DNA from: Candidatus Scatomorpha stercorigallinarum
Lineage (GTDB): Bacteria; Bacillota_A; Clostridia; Oscillospirales; Oscillospiraceae
Reading direction: 5' to 3'
Assembly: GCA_018713375.1 (NCBI GenBank)
Contig: DVOV01000127.1
Span: 1 to 29,023, forward strand
Length of the DNA stretch: 29,023 nt
The stretch's first letter is position 1, and the number at the start of each line of letters is the position of its first letter. Shown here piece after piece: positions 6,561-13,934 of the stretch. The notes below the pieces were generated by a model, which had not been told where the DNA came from, ran no database searches, and was given only the letters and a program-made list of their open reading frames with translations. A program made the translations under genes and the position numbers.

Positions 6561-7985
6561 ATGCAAAATACCGAAAAGACCATGGAAAAGCTGGTCGCCC
6601 TCTGCAAGAACCGCGGCTTCATCTACGCCGGCAGCGAGATCTACGGCGGCCTTGCCAACAGCTGGGATTACGGCCCGCTCGGCGTGGAGCTCAAGAACAA
6701 CATCAAGAGGGCCTGGTGGAAGAAATTCGTGCAGGAAAACCCCTACAACGTGGGGCTCGACAGTGCGATACTCATGAACCCGCAGGTGTGGGTGGCATCC
6801 GGCCACGTCACGACCTTCAACGACCCGCTCATCGACTGCAAGAGCTGCAAGAGCCGCCACCGCGCGGATAAGCTCATCGAGGACTGGCTGGCCGAGAACC
6901 CGCTGGAGGGCGTCTCGGCCGAGGCGATGTCCAATGAGGAAATGGTCGCCTTCATCCGCGAGCACAATATCCCCTGCCCGGTCTGCGGCAAGTGCGACTT
7001 CACCGATATACGCAAGTTCAACCTGATGTTCAAAACCCACCAGGGCGTCACCGAGGACACGGCCAGCGAGGTCTATCTCCGCCCGGAGACCGCCCAGGGC
7101 ATATTTGTCAACTTCAAGAACATCCAGCGCACCACCCGCAGGAAGATACCCTTCGGCGTCTGCCAGATAGGCAAGAGCTTCCGCAACGAGATAACCCCGG
7201 GCAACTTCATCTTCCGCATCCGCGAATTTGAGCAGATGGAGCTCGAATTCTTCTGCGAACCGGGCACGGACCTCGAGTGGTTCGCCTACTGGCGCGGCTT
7301 CTGCCGAGACTGGCTCACCGGCCTGGGCATGAGGGAGGAAAACCTCCGCCTGCGCGACCACGACCCGGCCGAGCTGGCCTTTTACTCCAAAGCGACGACG
7401 GACTTTGAGTATTTGTTCCCCTTCGGCTGGGGCGAGCTCTGGGGCGTTGCGGACCGCACGGACTACGACCTCACCCAGCACCAGACCCACTCCGGGCAGG
7501 ACCTCACGTATTTCGACCAGGAGAAGGGAGAGCACTATGTGCCCTACGTCGTCGAGCCCAGCCTCGGCGCCGACCGCGTCACCCTCGCCTTCCTTGTGGA
7601 CGCCTACGACGAGGAGGTCGTGGACGAGGCGAAGAAGGACACGCGTGTCGTGCTGCGCCTGCACCCCGCGCTCGCGCCAATAAAGGTCGCCGTGCTGCCG
7701 CTCTCCAAGAAGGAAGTGCTCTCCGGCCCGGCGCGCGAGCTGTACGCCGAGCTCTCGAAGGACTTCATGTGCGAATATGACGACACCGGCTCCATCGGCA
7801 AGCGCTACCGCCGCCAGGACGAGATAGGCACGCCGTACTGCGTGACGCTCGACTTCACCACCGTCGGCGACGACAAGACCGAGGCCGACCACTGCGTGAC
7901 CGTGCGCGAGCGCGACAGCATGCAGCAGGTGCGCCTGCCCATCTCCGAGCTCAAGGCCTACCTCGCTGAAAAACTTGCCTACTGA
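6561..7985 (+). CDS. glyS: Glycyl-tRNA synthetase, dimeric single-chain type
   Basis: A 474-residue class II synthetase that charges tRNA-Gly with glycine. It is the alpha2 type (GlyQS/GRS1), not the separate alpha and beta subunit type. The N-terminal signature [20 protein letters not shown] covers residues 19-38. Two Cys pairs (C93/C96 and C139/C142) lie in the insertion. Motif 2 is FRNEITPGN...[14 protein letters not shown] (about 207-231) and motif 3 is [16 protein letters not shown] (about 351-366). The C-terminal anticodon-binding domain starts near 385 and includes [27 protein letters not shown] lies upstream of the ATG. The LtaS-like gene starts six bases after the stop and is probably co-transcribed. 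Confidence 0.97.
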   Translation: MQNTEKTMEKLVALCKNRGFIYAGSEIYGGLANSWDYGPLGVELKNNIKRAWWKKFVQENPYNVGLDSAILMNPQVWVASGHVTTFNDPLIDCKSCKSRHRADKLIEDWLAENPLEGVSAEAMSNEEMVAFIREHNIPCPVCGKCDFTDIRKFNLMFKTHQGVTEDTASEVYLRPETAQGIFVNFKNIQRTTRRKIPFGVCQIGKSFRNEITPGNFIFRIREFEQMELEFFCEPGTDLEWFAYWRGFCRDWLTGLGMREENLRLRDHDPAELAFYSKATTDFEYLFPFGWGELWGVADRTDYDLTQHQTHSGQDLTYFDQEKGEHYVPYVVEPSLGADRVTLAFLVDAYDEEVVDEAKKDTRVVLRLHPALAPIKVAVLPLSKKEVLSGPARELYAELSKDFMCEYDDTGSIGKRYRRQDEIGTPYCVTLDFTTVGDDKTEADHCVTVRERDSMQQVRLPISELKAYLAEKLAY

Positions 7986-7991
7986 TAAAAA

Positions 7992-10037
7992 ATGAACTCA
8001 CCACGCATTGCGGCGGGGCGGCTGCGGGAACACATCCCGCTGCTCTCCGCCGCGGCGAGCTTTGCCTTTGCGCTCGTGCTCGCCTTCGCCGCCGCCCTCA
8101 TCGAGGAACAGGACATCGCCGCGGCGACGCTCTACGCCTTCGGCTGCTCGCCGCAGGCGCTGGCGACGGAGATATTCCTCGCCCTTCTGATCTGCGCGCT
8201 CGGCTGTTTGGTGAAGAGCCTCTTCGCCGCCGGCGTGTTGACGGCCCTGGCCGCGCTCGCTCTGGTCACGGCCAACTATTATAAGACGCTCATCACCTCC
8301 ACGCCGCTCTATCTGGCTGACCTCAATCTAATCTCGCGCCTGGGCGGCATCGTGGAGCTCAACAGCGCGTCCATCACCGTCTCGGGCATCACGGTGCTGG
8401 CCTTCGTGCTCACCGCAGCGGCGCTCATCGGGCTCTTTTTCGCCTCCCGCGCGCTGAAAATGCCCTACCGGCGCTCGCTGATGACGGCGCTGGCGGCCTC
8501 GGCGCTCTTTATCTGCCTCTACGGCGTGCCCGCCTGGGCGGAGGGCTGGTTCTACGCCCCCATGGGCGCTGCGCGCACCTCCGGCACGGCCTATTCGCAG
8601 GCCTATGTCAACGCCCGCTGCGGGACGCTGCTGGGCCTCTGGCGCTCGGTGGTGCTCAGCGGCGAGGCCCCGGGGGAGGAAAAGCCGCAGGACGTCACGG
8701 ACGACCGCACGCCGGAGGAGCGGCTGATCGACGACGCGGAGGCCTTCGCCCTCTCCTATGGGCCCGAAACGGGCGCGGAGGAGCAGCCGAACGTCATCTT
8801 CGTGCTCTCCGAGTCCTTCTTCGACGTTACGGAGCTGCCGGGTGTCGAGTTTGAAGGCGACCCCGTGGCGGACTTCCACGCCGTGCAGGAGCAGGGCGTA
8901 TCCGGCACGTTCTACACCCACACGCTCGGGTACGGCACCTCCAACATCGAGATGGAGGTGTTCACCGGCATAAACAGCCGCTTTTTCGGCTCGGACGAGA
9001 ACATCTACCAGTGGGACGCCGCACGGCTGCTGGAAACGCCGCCGCTGCCGGCGCTATTCCAGGACGCCGGCTACTACACGGCGTATATCCACACCTTCAA
9101 CGACGGGATATACGAGCGCGAGGGGCTTTATTCGCAGCTCGGATTCGACGAGATATTCTTCTCCGACGACTTCGCGGCCATAGACCCGGACGCGGCCGCC
9201 GCACCGGATTACTGGGGCTACATGTCGGGCAAGATAGCGGGGGAGTTCTACTCCGACGACTACATGGCCGACCTCATCATAGACCTCTATGAGCGCGAGA
9301 CGGAGAATTCGCCCGTGTTCATCTGGGGCATAACGATGGAAAACCACACGCCCTACACGGCGGACAAGTACGACGAGTACCACTGGCCCTTCGAGAGCCC
9401 GCTTGAGGGGGAGGACGAGGGCGTGTTCGCCTCGGTGGTGGAGGGCGCGGCGGACGCCTCGGCCTCGCTGGGGAAGCTTGTGGAGTATTTCTCGCAGTGC
9501 GCGGAGCCGACGGTGATAATCTTTTTCGGCGACCACAAGCCGGGCCTGCCGCTCTCGGACAGCGAGACGGTCTACAGCGCCCTCGGCATGTGCCCCGCCA
9601 GCGCCGCCGACTGGTCGGCGGAGGACTACGCGCGGATGTACAGCACGGACTATGTCATCTGGTCGAACGACGGACGCTACCTGCCCGCGGAGCCGGGCAG
9701 CCGGCTCGACAGCTCCAGCACCACGCTGGGCCTGGCGGCGCTGAACGCCGCCTCCATCGAGCTCAACAGCTGGTGGCGGCTCTGCGGCGCGCTCAGCGAG
9801 GCGTACACCGCCTGGCAGTGGCCCTATTTCATCTCCGCGGACGGCCAGGTGGCCGACGTGCCGGACGCGCTGCTGGACGGGGATGGCATGAGGCTGATCG
9901 AGGTCGTGCGCGAGCTGGTGGAGAACGGATTTTTCGACGGGGAGGGGCCGGACTTTTCGTACGTCCTCCCGCAATACGGCGTAAACGACACGCCTGAGTG
10001 CGTGATATATGAGAACAGGGTGATGGTTGTAAAATGA
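7992..10037 (+). CDS. LTA synthase-family membrane phosphoglycerol transferase (sulfatase fold)
   Basis: A 681-residue protein. Four or five hydrophobic helices lie in residues 15-180, then an extracellular alkaline-phosphatase-like domain follows. Active-site residues match LtaS: E274 in FVLSESFFD (metal), T316 in GYGTSNIEMEVFTG (nucleophile), and D514/H515 in FFGDHKPG (metal); NH at 451-452 sits in MENHTPY. Family members use phosphatidylglycerol-derived glycerol phosphate to build or modify wall polymers. Which polymer is made here is unknown, so no symbol is given. The start has almost no ribosome site and lies six bases after glyS, suggesting translational coupling. Its 3' end overlaps nadE by four bases (ATGA). 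The C-terminal 130 residues beyond the core are family-variable. Confidence 0.9.
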   Translation: MNSPRIAAGRLREHIPLLSAAASFAFALVLAFAAALIEEQDIAAATLYAFGCSPQALATEIFLALLICALGCLVKSLFAAGVLTALAALALVTANYYKTLITSTPLYLADLNLISRLGGIVELNSASITVSGITVLAFVLTAAALIGLFFASRALKMPYRRSLMTALAASALFICLYGVPAWAEGWFYAPMGAARTSGTAYSQAYVNARCGTLLGLWRSVVLSGEAPGEEKPQDVTDDRTPEERLIDDAEAFALSYGPETGAEEQPNVIFVLSESFFDVTELPGVEFEGDPVADFHAVQEQGVSGTFYTHTLGYGTSNIEMEVFTGINSRFFGSDENIYQWDAARLLETPPLPALFQDAGYYTAYIHTFNDGIYEREGLYSQLGFDEIFFSDDFAAIDPDAAAAPDYWGYMSGKIAGEFYSDDYMADLIIDLYERETENSPVFIWGITMENHTPYTADKYDEYHWPFESPLEGEDEGVFASVVEGAADASASLGKLVEYFSQCAEPTVIIFFGDHKPGLPLSDSETVYSALGMCPASAADWSAEDYARMYSTDYVIWSNDGRYLPAEPGSRLDSSSTTLGLAALNAASIELNSWWRLCGALSEAYTAWQWPYFISADGQVADVPDALLDGDGMRLIEVVRELVENGFFDGEGPDFSYVLPQYGVNDTPECVIYENRVMVVK

Positions 10038-11929
10038 AGGATGGGTTCCTGAAAGTCGCCGCCGCCGCCCCGGAGATACGGGTGGCCGACCCGGCGTACA
10101 ACGCCGGAAAAGTGATAGAGAAGATCAGGGAGGCGGAAGCGCTGGGCGTGAAGGCGCTCGTGTTCCCCGAGCTCTGCCTGACGGGTTGCACCTGCGGGCA
10201 CCTCTTCTATCAGCGCACGCTGACGGACGCGGCGATGGAGGCCCTGCTCCACGTGGCGGAGGCCACCGCGGGCAGCGACATGCTCGCCGTCGTCGGCCTG
10301 CCGCTCGCCGTGCGCGGGTCTTTGTACAGCGCCGCCGCCATCGTGTGCGACGGTGAGATCCTCGGCTTCACGGCGCGCAAGAATGTGCGCGGCACCGTGT
10401 TCTCCGCGCTGAACACGGGCGAGGTCATGGAAATCGATATCAACGACACGGATTACTGCCACCTGCAGAGCGAGGTCATCTACTGCGCTTACGACGTTCT
10501 CGACGGCCTGGCCGTGGGCGTGCAGTTTGCCGCCGACAGGAAGCTTGCCGTGCCGCCCACCGCCGTTCTCTGCGCTTCCGGAGCCACCGTTATCGCCGAG
10601 CTGAGCGACGGGCCGATGAGCGTGCAGTCGAAGCGCGAAACGCTCGCCGCCCTGGAGGTGGACACGCAGCGGCTGCACTGTGCCGCCGTCTCCGCCGCCC
10701 CGGGCCGGGGCGAGAGCACCACCGACAAGAGCTACTACGGCCTCTGCGCCGTGGTGGACGACGGCGAGACGCTCGCCGTGAGCGAGAGCGGCTCCGGCAT
10801 GGCCGTCAGCGAGATCGACGTTTTCAACCTCTGCGGCGCGCGTATACGCGAGCAGACCTACGCCGGCACGGCCCGCATGGCCATCTCTCGCTACGCCTGG
10901 GGGCTCCACCTCGCCGAGACCCGCCTCACCCGCCGCATAAAGCGCGAGCCCTTCGTCCCCGAGGGAGGCATGGCCGAGTTCGCCGAGCGCTGCCTGACCA
11001 TCCAGGCCGAGGGCCTCATCAAGCGCATGCAGTACACGAACTGCTGGCGTCCCGTCATCGGCGTCTCCGGCGGCGTGGACTCCACGCTGGTGATGCTGGC
11101 CTGCGCCAAGGCCATGGACCTCTGCTCACTGCCGCGCAAAAACATCGTCGCCGTGACTATGCCCTGCTTCGGCACCACGGACCGCACGAAGAACAACGCC
11201 ATCACGATAGCGGAGCGGCTCGGCGCGGAGCTGCGCGTGATACCCATCGGCGAGAGCGTGAAGAAGCACTTCGAGACCATCGGCCACGACCTGAACGACC
11301 ACAGCGTGGTGTTCGAGAACGCGCAGGCGCGCGAGCGCACGATGGTGCTGCTGGACATCGCCAACAAGGTGGGCGGCCTGGACGTGGGCACCAAGGACCT
11401 CAGCGAGCAGGCGGACGGCTGGTGCACCTATAATGGCGACCAGATATCCAACTATGACATCAACGCCGGCATGACCAAGACCATGGTGCGCGCTGTGGTG
11501 AAATACATCTCCGAGACGACGGACGACGCCGTGCTCGCCGCCGCGCTGCACGACATATGGGACACCCCGGTGACGCCCGAGCTCCTGCCGATAGGCGAGC
11601 AGGGTGAGCTGCTGCAAAAGAGCGAGGACTCCGTGGGGCCGTATATCCTGCAGGACTTCTTCCTCTACCACATGGTGATGCGCGGCGGGAGCCCGGAGAA
11701 GGTGCTCCGCCTGGCGGAAATCGCCTTCGAGGGCGTGTTCGACCGCGAGACGCTGCTCTTCTGGCTGAAGAGCTACTGCCGCCGATTCTTCTCGCAGCAG
11801 TTCAAGCGCAGCGCCTCGGCGGACGGCCCGGCGGTGATGGGCTTCACGCTCTCGCCGCGCGACGGGCACCAGATGCCCTCCGACGCCTGCAACGCCCTCT
11901 GGCTTGAGCAGCAGATGCCGGAAAAATAA
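10034..11929 (+). CDS. nadE: NAD+ synthase with degenerate glutaminase domain
   Basis: A 631-residue two-domain NAD+ synthase, the last step of NAD synthesis (deamido-NAD + ATP + ammonia). The N-terminal nitrilase-like domain (1-~290) normally supplies ammonia from glutamine through a Glu-Lys-Cys triad. E46 (VFPELCLTGCTCG) and K116 (ARKNVRG) are in place. Where GVEICEDLW is expected, the sequence reads GVQFAADRK, so the cysteine is A166 (codon GCC at 10529-10531). The synthetase domain looks intact: SGGVDSTLVMLACAKA (P-loop), then GTKDLSEQADGWCTYNGD. The protein therefore probably uses free ammonia or a partner enzyme. It overlaps the upstream LtaS-like gene by ATGA and ends at a strong terminator. 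Family assignment is firm; loss of glutaminase activity is inferred from alignment by eye. Confidence 0.93.
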   Translation: MKDGFLKVAAAAPEIRVADPAYNAGKVIEKIREAEALGVKALVFPELCLTGCTCGHLFYQRTLTDAAMEALLHVAEATAGSDMLAVVGLPLAVRGSLYSAAAIVCDGEILGFTARKNVRGTVFSALNTGEVMEIDINDTDYCHLQSEVIYCAYDVLDGLAVGVQFAADRKLAVPPTAVLCASGATVIAELSDGPMSVQSKRETLAALEVDTQRLHCAAVSAAPGRGESTTDKSYYGLCAVVDDGETLAVSESGSGMAVSEIDVFNLCGARIREQTYAGTARMAISRYAWGLHLAETRLTRRIKREPFVPEGGMAEFAERCLTIQAEGLIKRMQYTNCWRPVIGVSGGVDSTLVMLACAKAMDLCSLPRKNIVAVTMPCFGTTDRTKNNAITIAERLGAELRVIPIGESVKKHFETIGHDLNDHSVVFENAQARERTMVLLDIANKVGGLDVGTKDLSEQADGWCTYNGDQISNYDINAGMTKTMVRAVVKYISETTDDAVLAAALHDIWDTPVTPELLPIGEQGELLQKSEDSVGPYILQDFFLYHMVMRGGSPEKVLRLAEIAFEGVFDRETLLFWLKSYCRRFFSQQFKRSASADGPAVMGFTLSPRDGHQMPSDACNALWLEQQMPEK

Positions 11930-11942
11930 ACGCGATGACAGC

Positions 11943-11974
11943 AAACGCCCCGGACCGCGCGCCCGGGGCGTTTT
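11943..11974 (+). terminator. Terminator after nadE
   Basis: An 11-bp stem (11943-11953 with 11963-11973) with GC core and a 9-base loop, ending in TTTT. It lies 13 bases after the nadE stop and closes the glyS-LtaS-like-nadE unit. Confidence 0.85.
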
Positions 11975-12011
11975 CCCGCGCGCGGAGGGGCAAAAAATAT
12001 TCCGCGCCCGG

Positions 12012-12040
12012 TTGCATTTTGCCCGCGCATCTGATATCAT
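12012..12040 (+). promoter_or_regulatory. Promoter of the MATE gene
   Basis: TTGCAT (12012-12017), a 17-bp spacer and TATCAT (12035-12040) preceded by TGA, an extended -10 arrangement. It lies between the nadE terminator and the MATE start, giving a leader of about 50 bases. Confidence 0.65.
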
Positions 12041-12099
12041 TGCCTGCGCGCCAAACGAGAGGGGCACATATTTTCAATACCGATGCAGGGTGACTTAAA

Positions 12100-13497
12100 T
12101 TGGACCGCGATAAAACCTTAGACATGTGCAACGGCCCGCTGCTGGGCAAGCTGCTGGTGTTCTCCGTCCCGCTGATGCTCTCGGGCATCCTGCAGCTGCT
12201 GTTCAACGCGGCGGACATCATCGTCGTCGGCCGCTATACGGGCACCGGCGCCATGGCCGCCGTGGGCTCCACCAGCTCGCTGAACAACCTGATAGTCAAC
12301 ATGTTCATGGGCCTTTCCGCCGGCGGCAGCGTGGTGGTGGCCCAATATTACGGCATGAAGGCCTGGAAGGACGTGGGCGACACGGTGCACACGGCGATGC
12401 TGCTGGGCCTGGTGACGGGCGTGGCCATGCTCTTCGCCGGCATGTTCCTCGCGCGGCCGCTGCTGGTGCTGATGGGCACCACGGAGGACGTCATCGACCA
12501 GGCCGTGCTCTATATGCGCATCGTCTTCGCCGGGATGCCGGCGCTGATGGTGTACGACTTCGGCGCGGGCATACTGCGCGCCATCGGGGACACCAGGCGG
12601 CCGCTCTTTTTCCTCTTCTGCGGCGGCGTCATCAACGTGGGGCTCAATCTGTTCTTCGTCATCGTATTCAACATGGGCGTGGCCGGCGTTGCCATAGGCA
12701 CCGTCATGAGCCAGCTCATCTCCGCCGTGCTCACCGTCCGCTGCCTGATGCGCAGCGGCACCGCCTGCCGGCTGGAGCTGCGCGCGCTGCGCATCGACCG
12801 CCACAAGCTGGGGCGCATACTGCGCGTGGGCGTGCCCACAGGCATCCAGAGCGTGGTGTTCAACATCTCCAACGTCCTCATCCAGGCGGCGGTGAACTCC
12901 TTCAAGTCCTCCGCCATCGTGGCGGCCAACACCGCCGCCAGCAACATCGAGGGATTCGTCTACACGGCGATGAACTCCTTTTACCAGGCGTCCATCACCT
13001 TCACCAGCCAGAACGTGGGCGCGCACAAGGTCGAGCGCATCAGGCCCATCCTCTGGTGGAGCCTGCTCTGCTCCACGGTGGCCGGCTGCACCCTGGGCGC
13101 GCTGGCCGTGCTCTTCGGCGAGCAGCTGCTGGGCATCTACACGCCGGGCGACGCGGAGGTCATCTCCTACGGCCTCGTGCGGCTGCGGCTCATCTGCCTT
13201 ACATACTTCACCTGCGGCCTGATGGACGTCACCTGCGGCTCCATCCGCGGCCTGGGCCCCTCCGTGACGCCCACGCTCGTCACCCTGGCGGGCGCCTGCG
13301 GGCTGCGCATCGTCTGGATCTACACCATCTTCGCCGCGGACCGCACGCTGTTCACGCTCTATCTCTCCTACCCCGTGAGCTGGGTGGTGTCCTTCATCGC
13401 CAACATGGTGTGCTTCGTCATCTTCTTCCGCAACTGGAAGCGCCGCGTGGAGGAGTCCCAGCTGGCGGCGCCGGCCATAGAGGCGCACGGAGTATAA
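12100..13497 (+). CDS. MATE-family multidrug/metabolite exporter
   Basis: A 465-residue inner-membrane transporter with about twelve hydrophobic helices in two homologous halves. MATE proteins export drugs or metabolites against Na+ or H+ gradients. The family N-terminus is clear (NGPLLGKLLVFSVPLMLSGI and LLFNAADIIVVGRYTG), as is the repeated-half motif GVPTGIQSVVFNISNVLIQA near residues 244-263. Length is standard. The chosen start is TTG at 12100 with AGGGTGA about six bases upstream; ATG 12124 has no ribosome site and would trim the pre-helix segment. It is transcribed alone between its own promoter and terminator. Substrate cannot be read from sequence. Confidence 0.93.
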   Translation: MDRDKTLDMCNGPLLGKLLVFSVPLMLSGILQLLFNAADIIVVGRYTGTGAMAAVGSTSSLNNLIVNMFMGLSAGGSVVVAQYYGMKAWKDVGDTVHTAMLLGLVTGVAMLFAGMFLARPLLVLMGTTEDVIDQAVLYMRIVFAGMPALMVYDFGAGILRAIGDTRRPLFFLFCGGVINVGLNLFFVIVFNMGVAGVAIGTVMSQLISAVLTVRCLMRSGTACRLELRALRIDRHKLGRILRVGVPTGIQSVVFNISNVLIQAAVNSFKSSAIVAANTAASNIEGFVYTAMNSFYQASITFTSQNVGAHKVERIRPILWWSLLCSTVAGCTLGALAVLFGEQLLGIYTPGDAEVISYGLVRLRLICLTYFTCGLMDVTCGSIRGLGPSVTPTLVTLAGACGLRIVWIYTIFAADRTLFTLYLSYPVSWVVSFIANMVCFVIFFRNWKRRVEESQLAAPAIEAHGV

Positions 13498-13519
13498 AAT
13501 AACGCGCCCGAACTCCCCC

Positions 13520-13556
13520 AGGAGCGGCACGGCCCTAGCCCGTGCCGCTCCTTTTT
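13520..13556 (+). terminator. Terminator after the MATE gene
   Basis: A 13-bp stem (13520-13532 with 13540-13552), 7-base loop and T5 run. A strong intrinsic terminator 22 bases after the stop codon. Confidence 0.9.
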
Positions 13557-13602
13557 GCAGCCAAAAACGAGCAGAGCAGGCTTTGCGCAGATGCGGGTCG
13601 TG

Positions 13603-13630
13603 TTGACAAAAAGACACCCAGCATTATAAA
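13603..13630 (+). promoter_or_regulatory. Orphan consensus promoter pointing toward tRNA-Leu antisense
   Basis: A perfect TTGACA (13603-13608) lies 16 bp before TATAAA (13625-13630). No supportable coding gene follows directly. A transcript would run antisense through the tRNA-Leu terminator and gene, then toward recJ. It could drive a small RNA or be a chance match. Confidence 0.45.
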
Positions 13631-13673
13631 CAGAAAACCAACCGCGACAGAATGAGTGAGAGGTGACTTTTGC

Positions 13674-13710
13674 AAAAAGTCGCCGCGGACGATATGCCGT
13701 CCGCGGCGAC
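13674..13710 (-). terminator. Terminator of tRNA-Leu
   Basis: A perfect 13-bp stem (13679-13691 with 13698-13710) with a 6-base loop, followed on the minus strand by TTTTT (13678-13674). It starts two bases past the CCA end of the tRNA gene. Confidence 0.88.
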
Positions 13711-13711
13711 G

Positions 13712-13798
13712 TGGTGCCGGTGACGGGGGTCGAACCCGTACATCCTTGCGGATATGGGATTTTAAGTCCCAGGTGTCTGCCAATTCCACCACACCGGC
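13712..13798 (-). tRNA. tRNA-Leu (anticodon UAA)
   Basis: An 87-base class II tRNA including an encoded CCA end. The acceptor pair is GCCGGTG with CACCGGC, the D-arm region reads TGGTGGAATTGGCAGACAC, and the anticodon stem TGGGA/TCCCA encloses CTTAAAA (anticodon TAA). A long variable arm follows, then the T-loop GGTTCGACCC. It would read UUA and UUG leucine codons. Confidence 0.95.
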
Positions 13799-13809
13799 AA
13801 GCGCTTATT

Positions 13810-13839
13810 ATGTTATCACCCGGCGCCCTGCGGTGTCAA
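13810..13839 (-). promoter_or_regulatory. Promoter of tRNA-Leu
   Basis: On the minus strand, a perfect TTGACA (13839-13834) and TAACAT (13815-13810) are 18 bp apart, with transcription starting about five bases before the tRNA. It lies back to back with the recJ promoter. Confidence 0.6.
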
Positions 13840-13852
13840 GCGACATTGGCTA

Positions 13853-13880
13853 TTGCGATTGGCAAAAGCTATGGTATAAT
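13853..13880 (+). promoter_or_regulatory. Promoter of the recJ-rel-dtd unit
   Basis: TTGCGA (13853-13858), a 16-bp spacer and a perfect TATAAT (13875-13880) preceded by TGG, an extended -10. It gives a leader of about 47 bases before the recJ ATG. Confidence 0.8.
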
Positions 13881-13934
13881 ATCTTATTATCGCAATTGCG
13901 GACGAACGTCTTTTATTTTTACCGGGAGCTGCTG

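Noticed and set aside
13656..13934. Upstream extension of recJ from a GTG at 13656
   Set aside because: It would be translated through the antisense of tRNA-Leu and its terminator, and lies upstream of the extended -10 promoter at 13875-13880.
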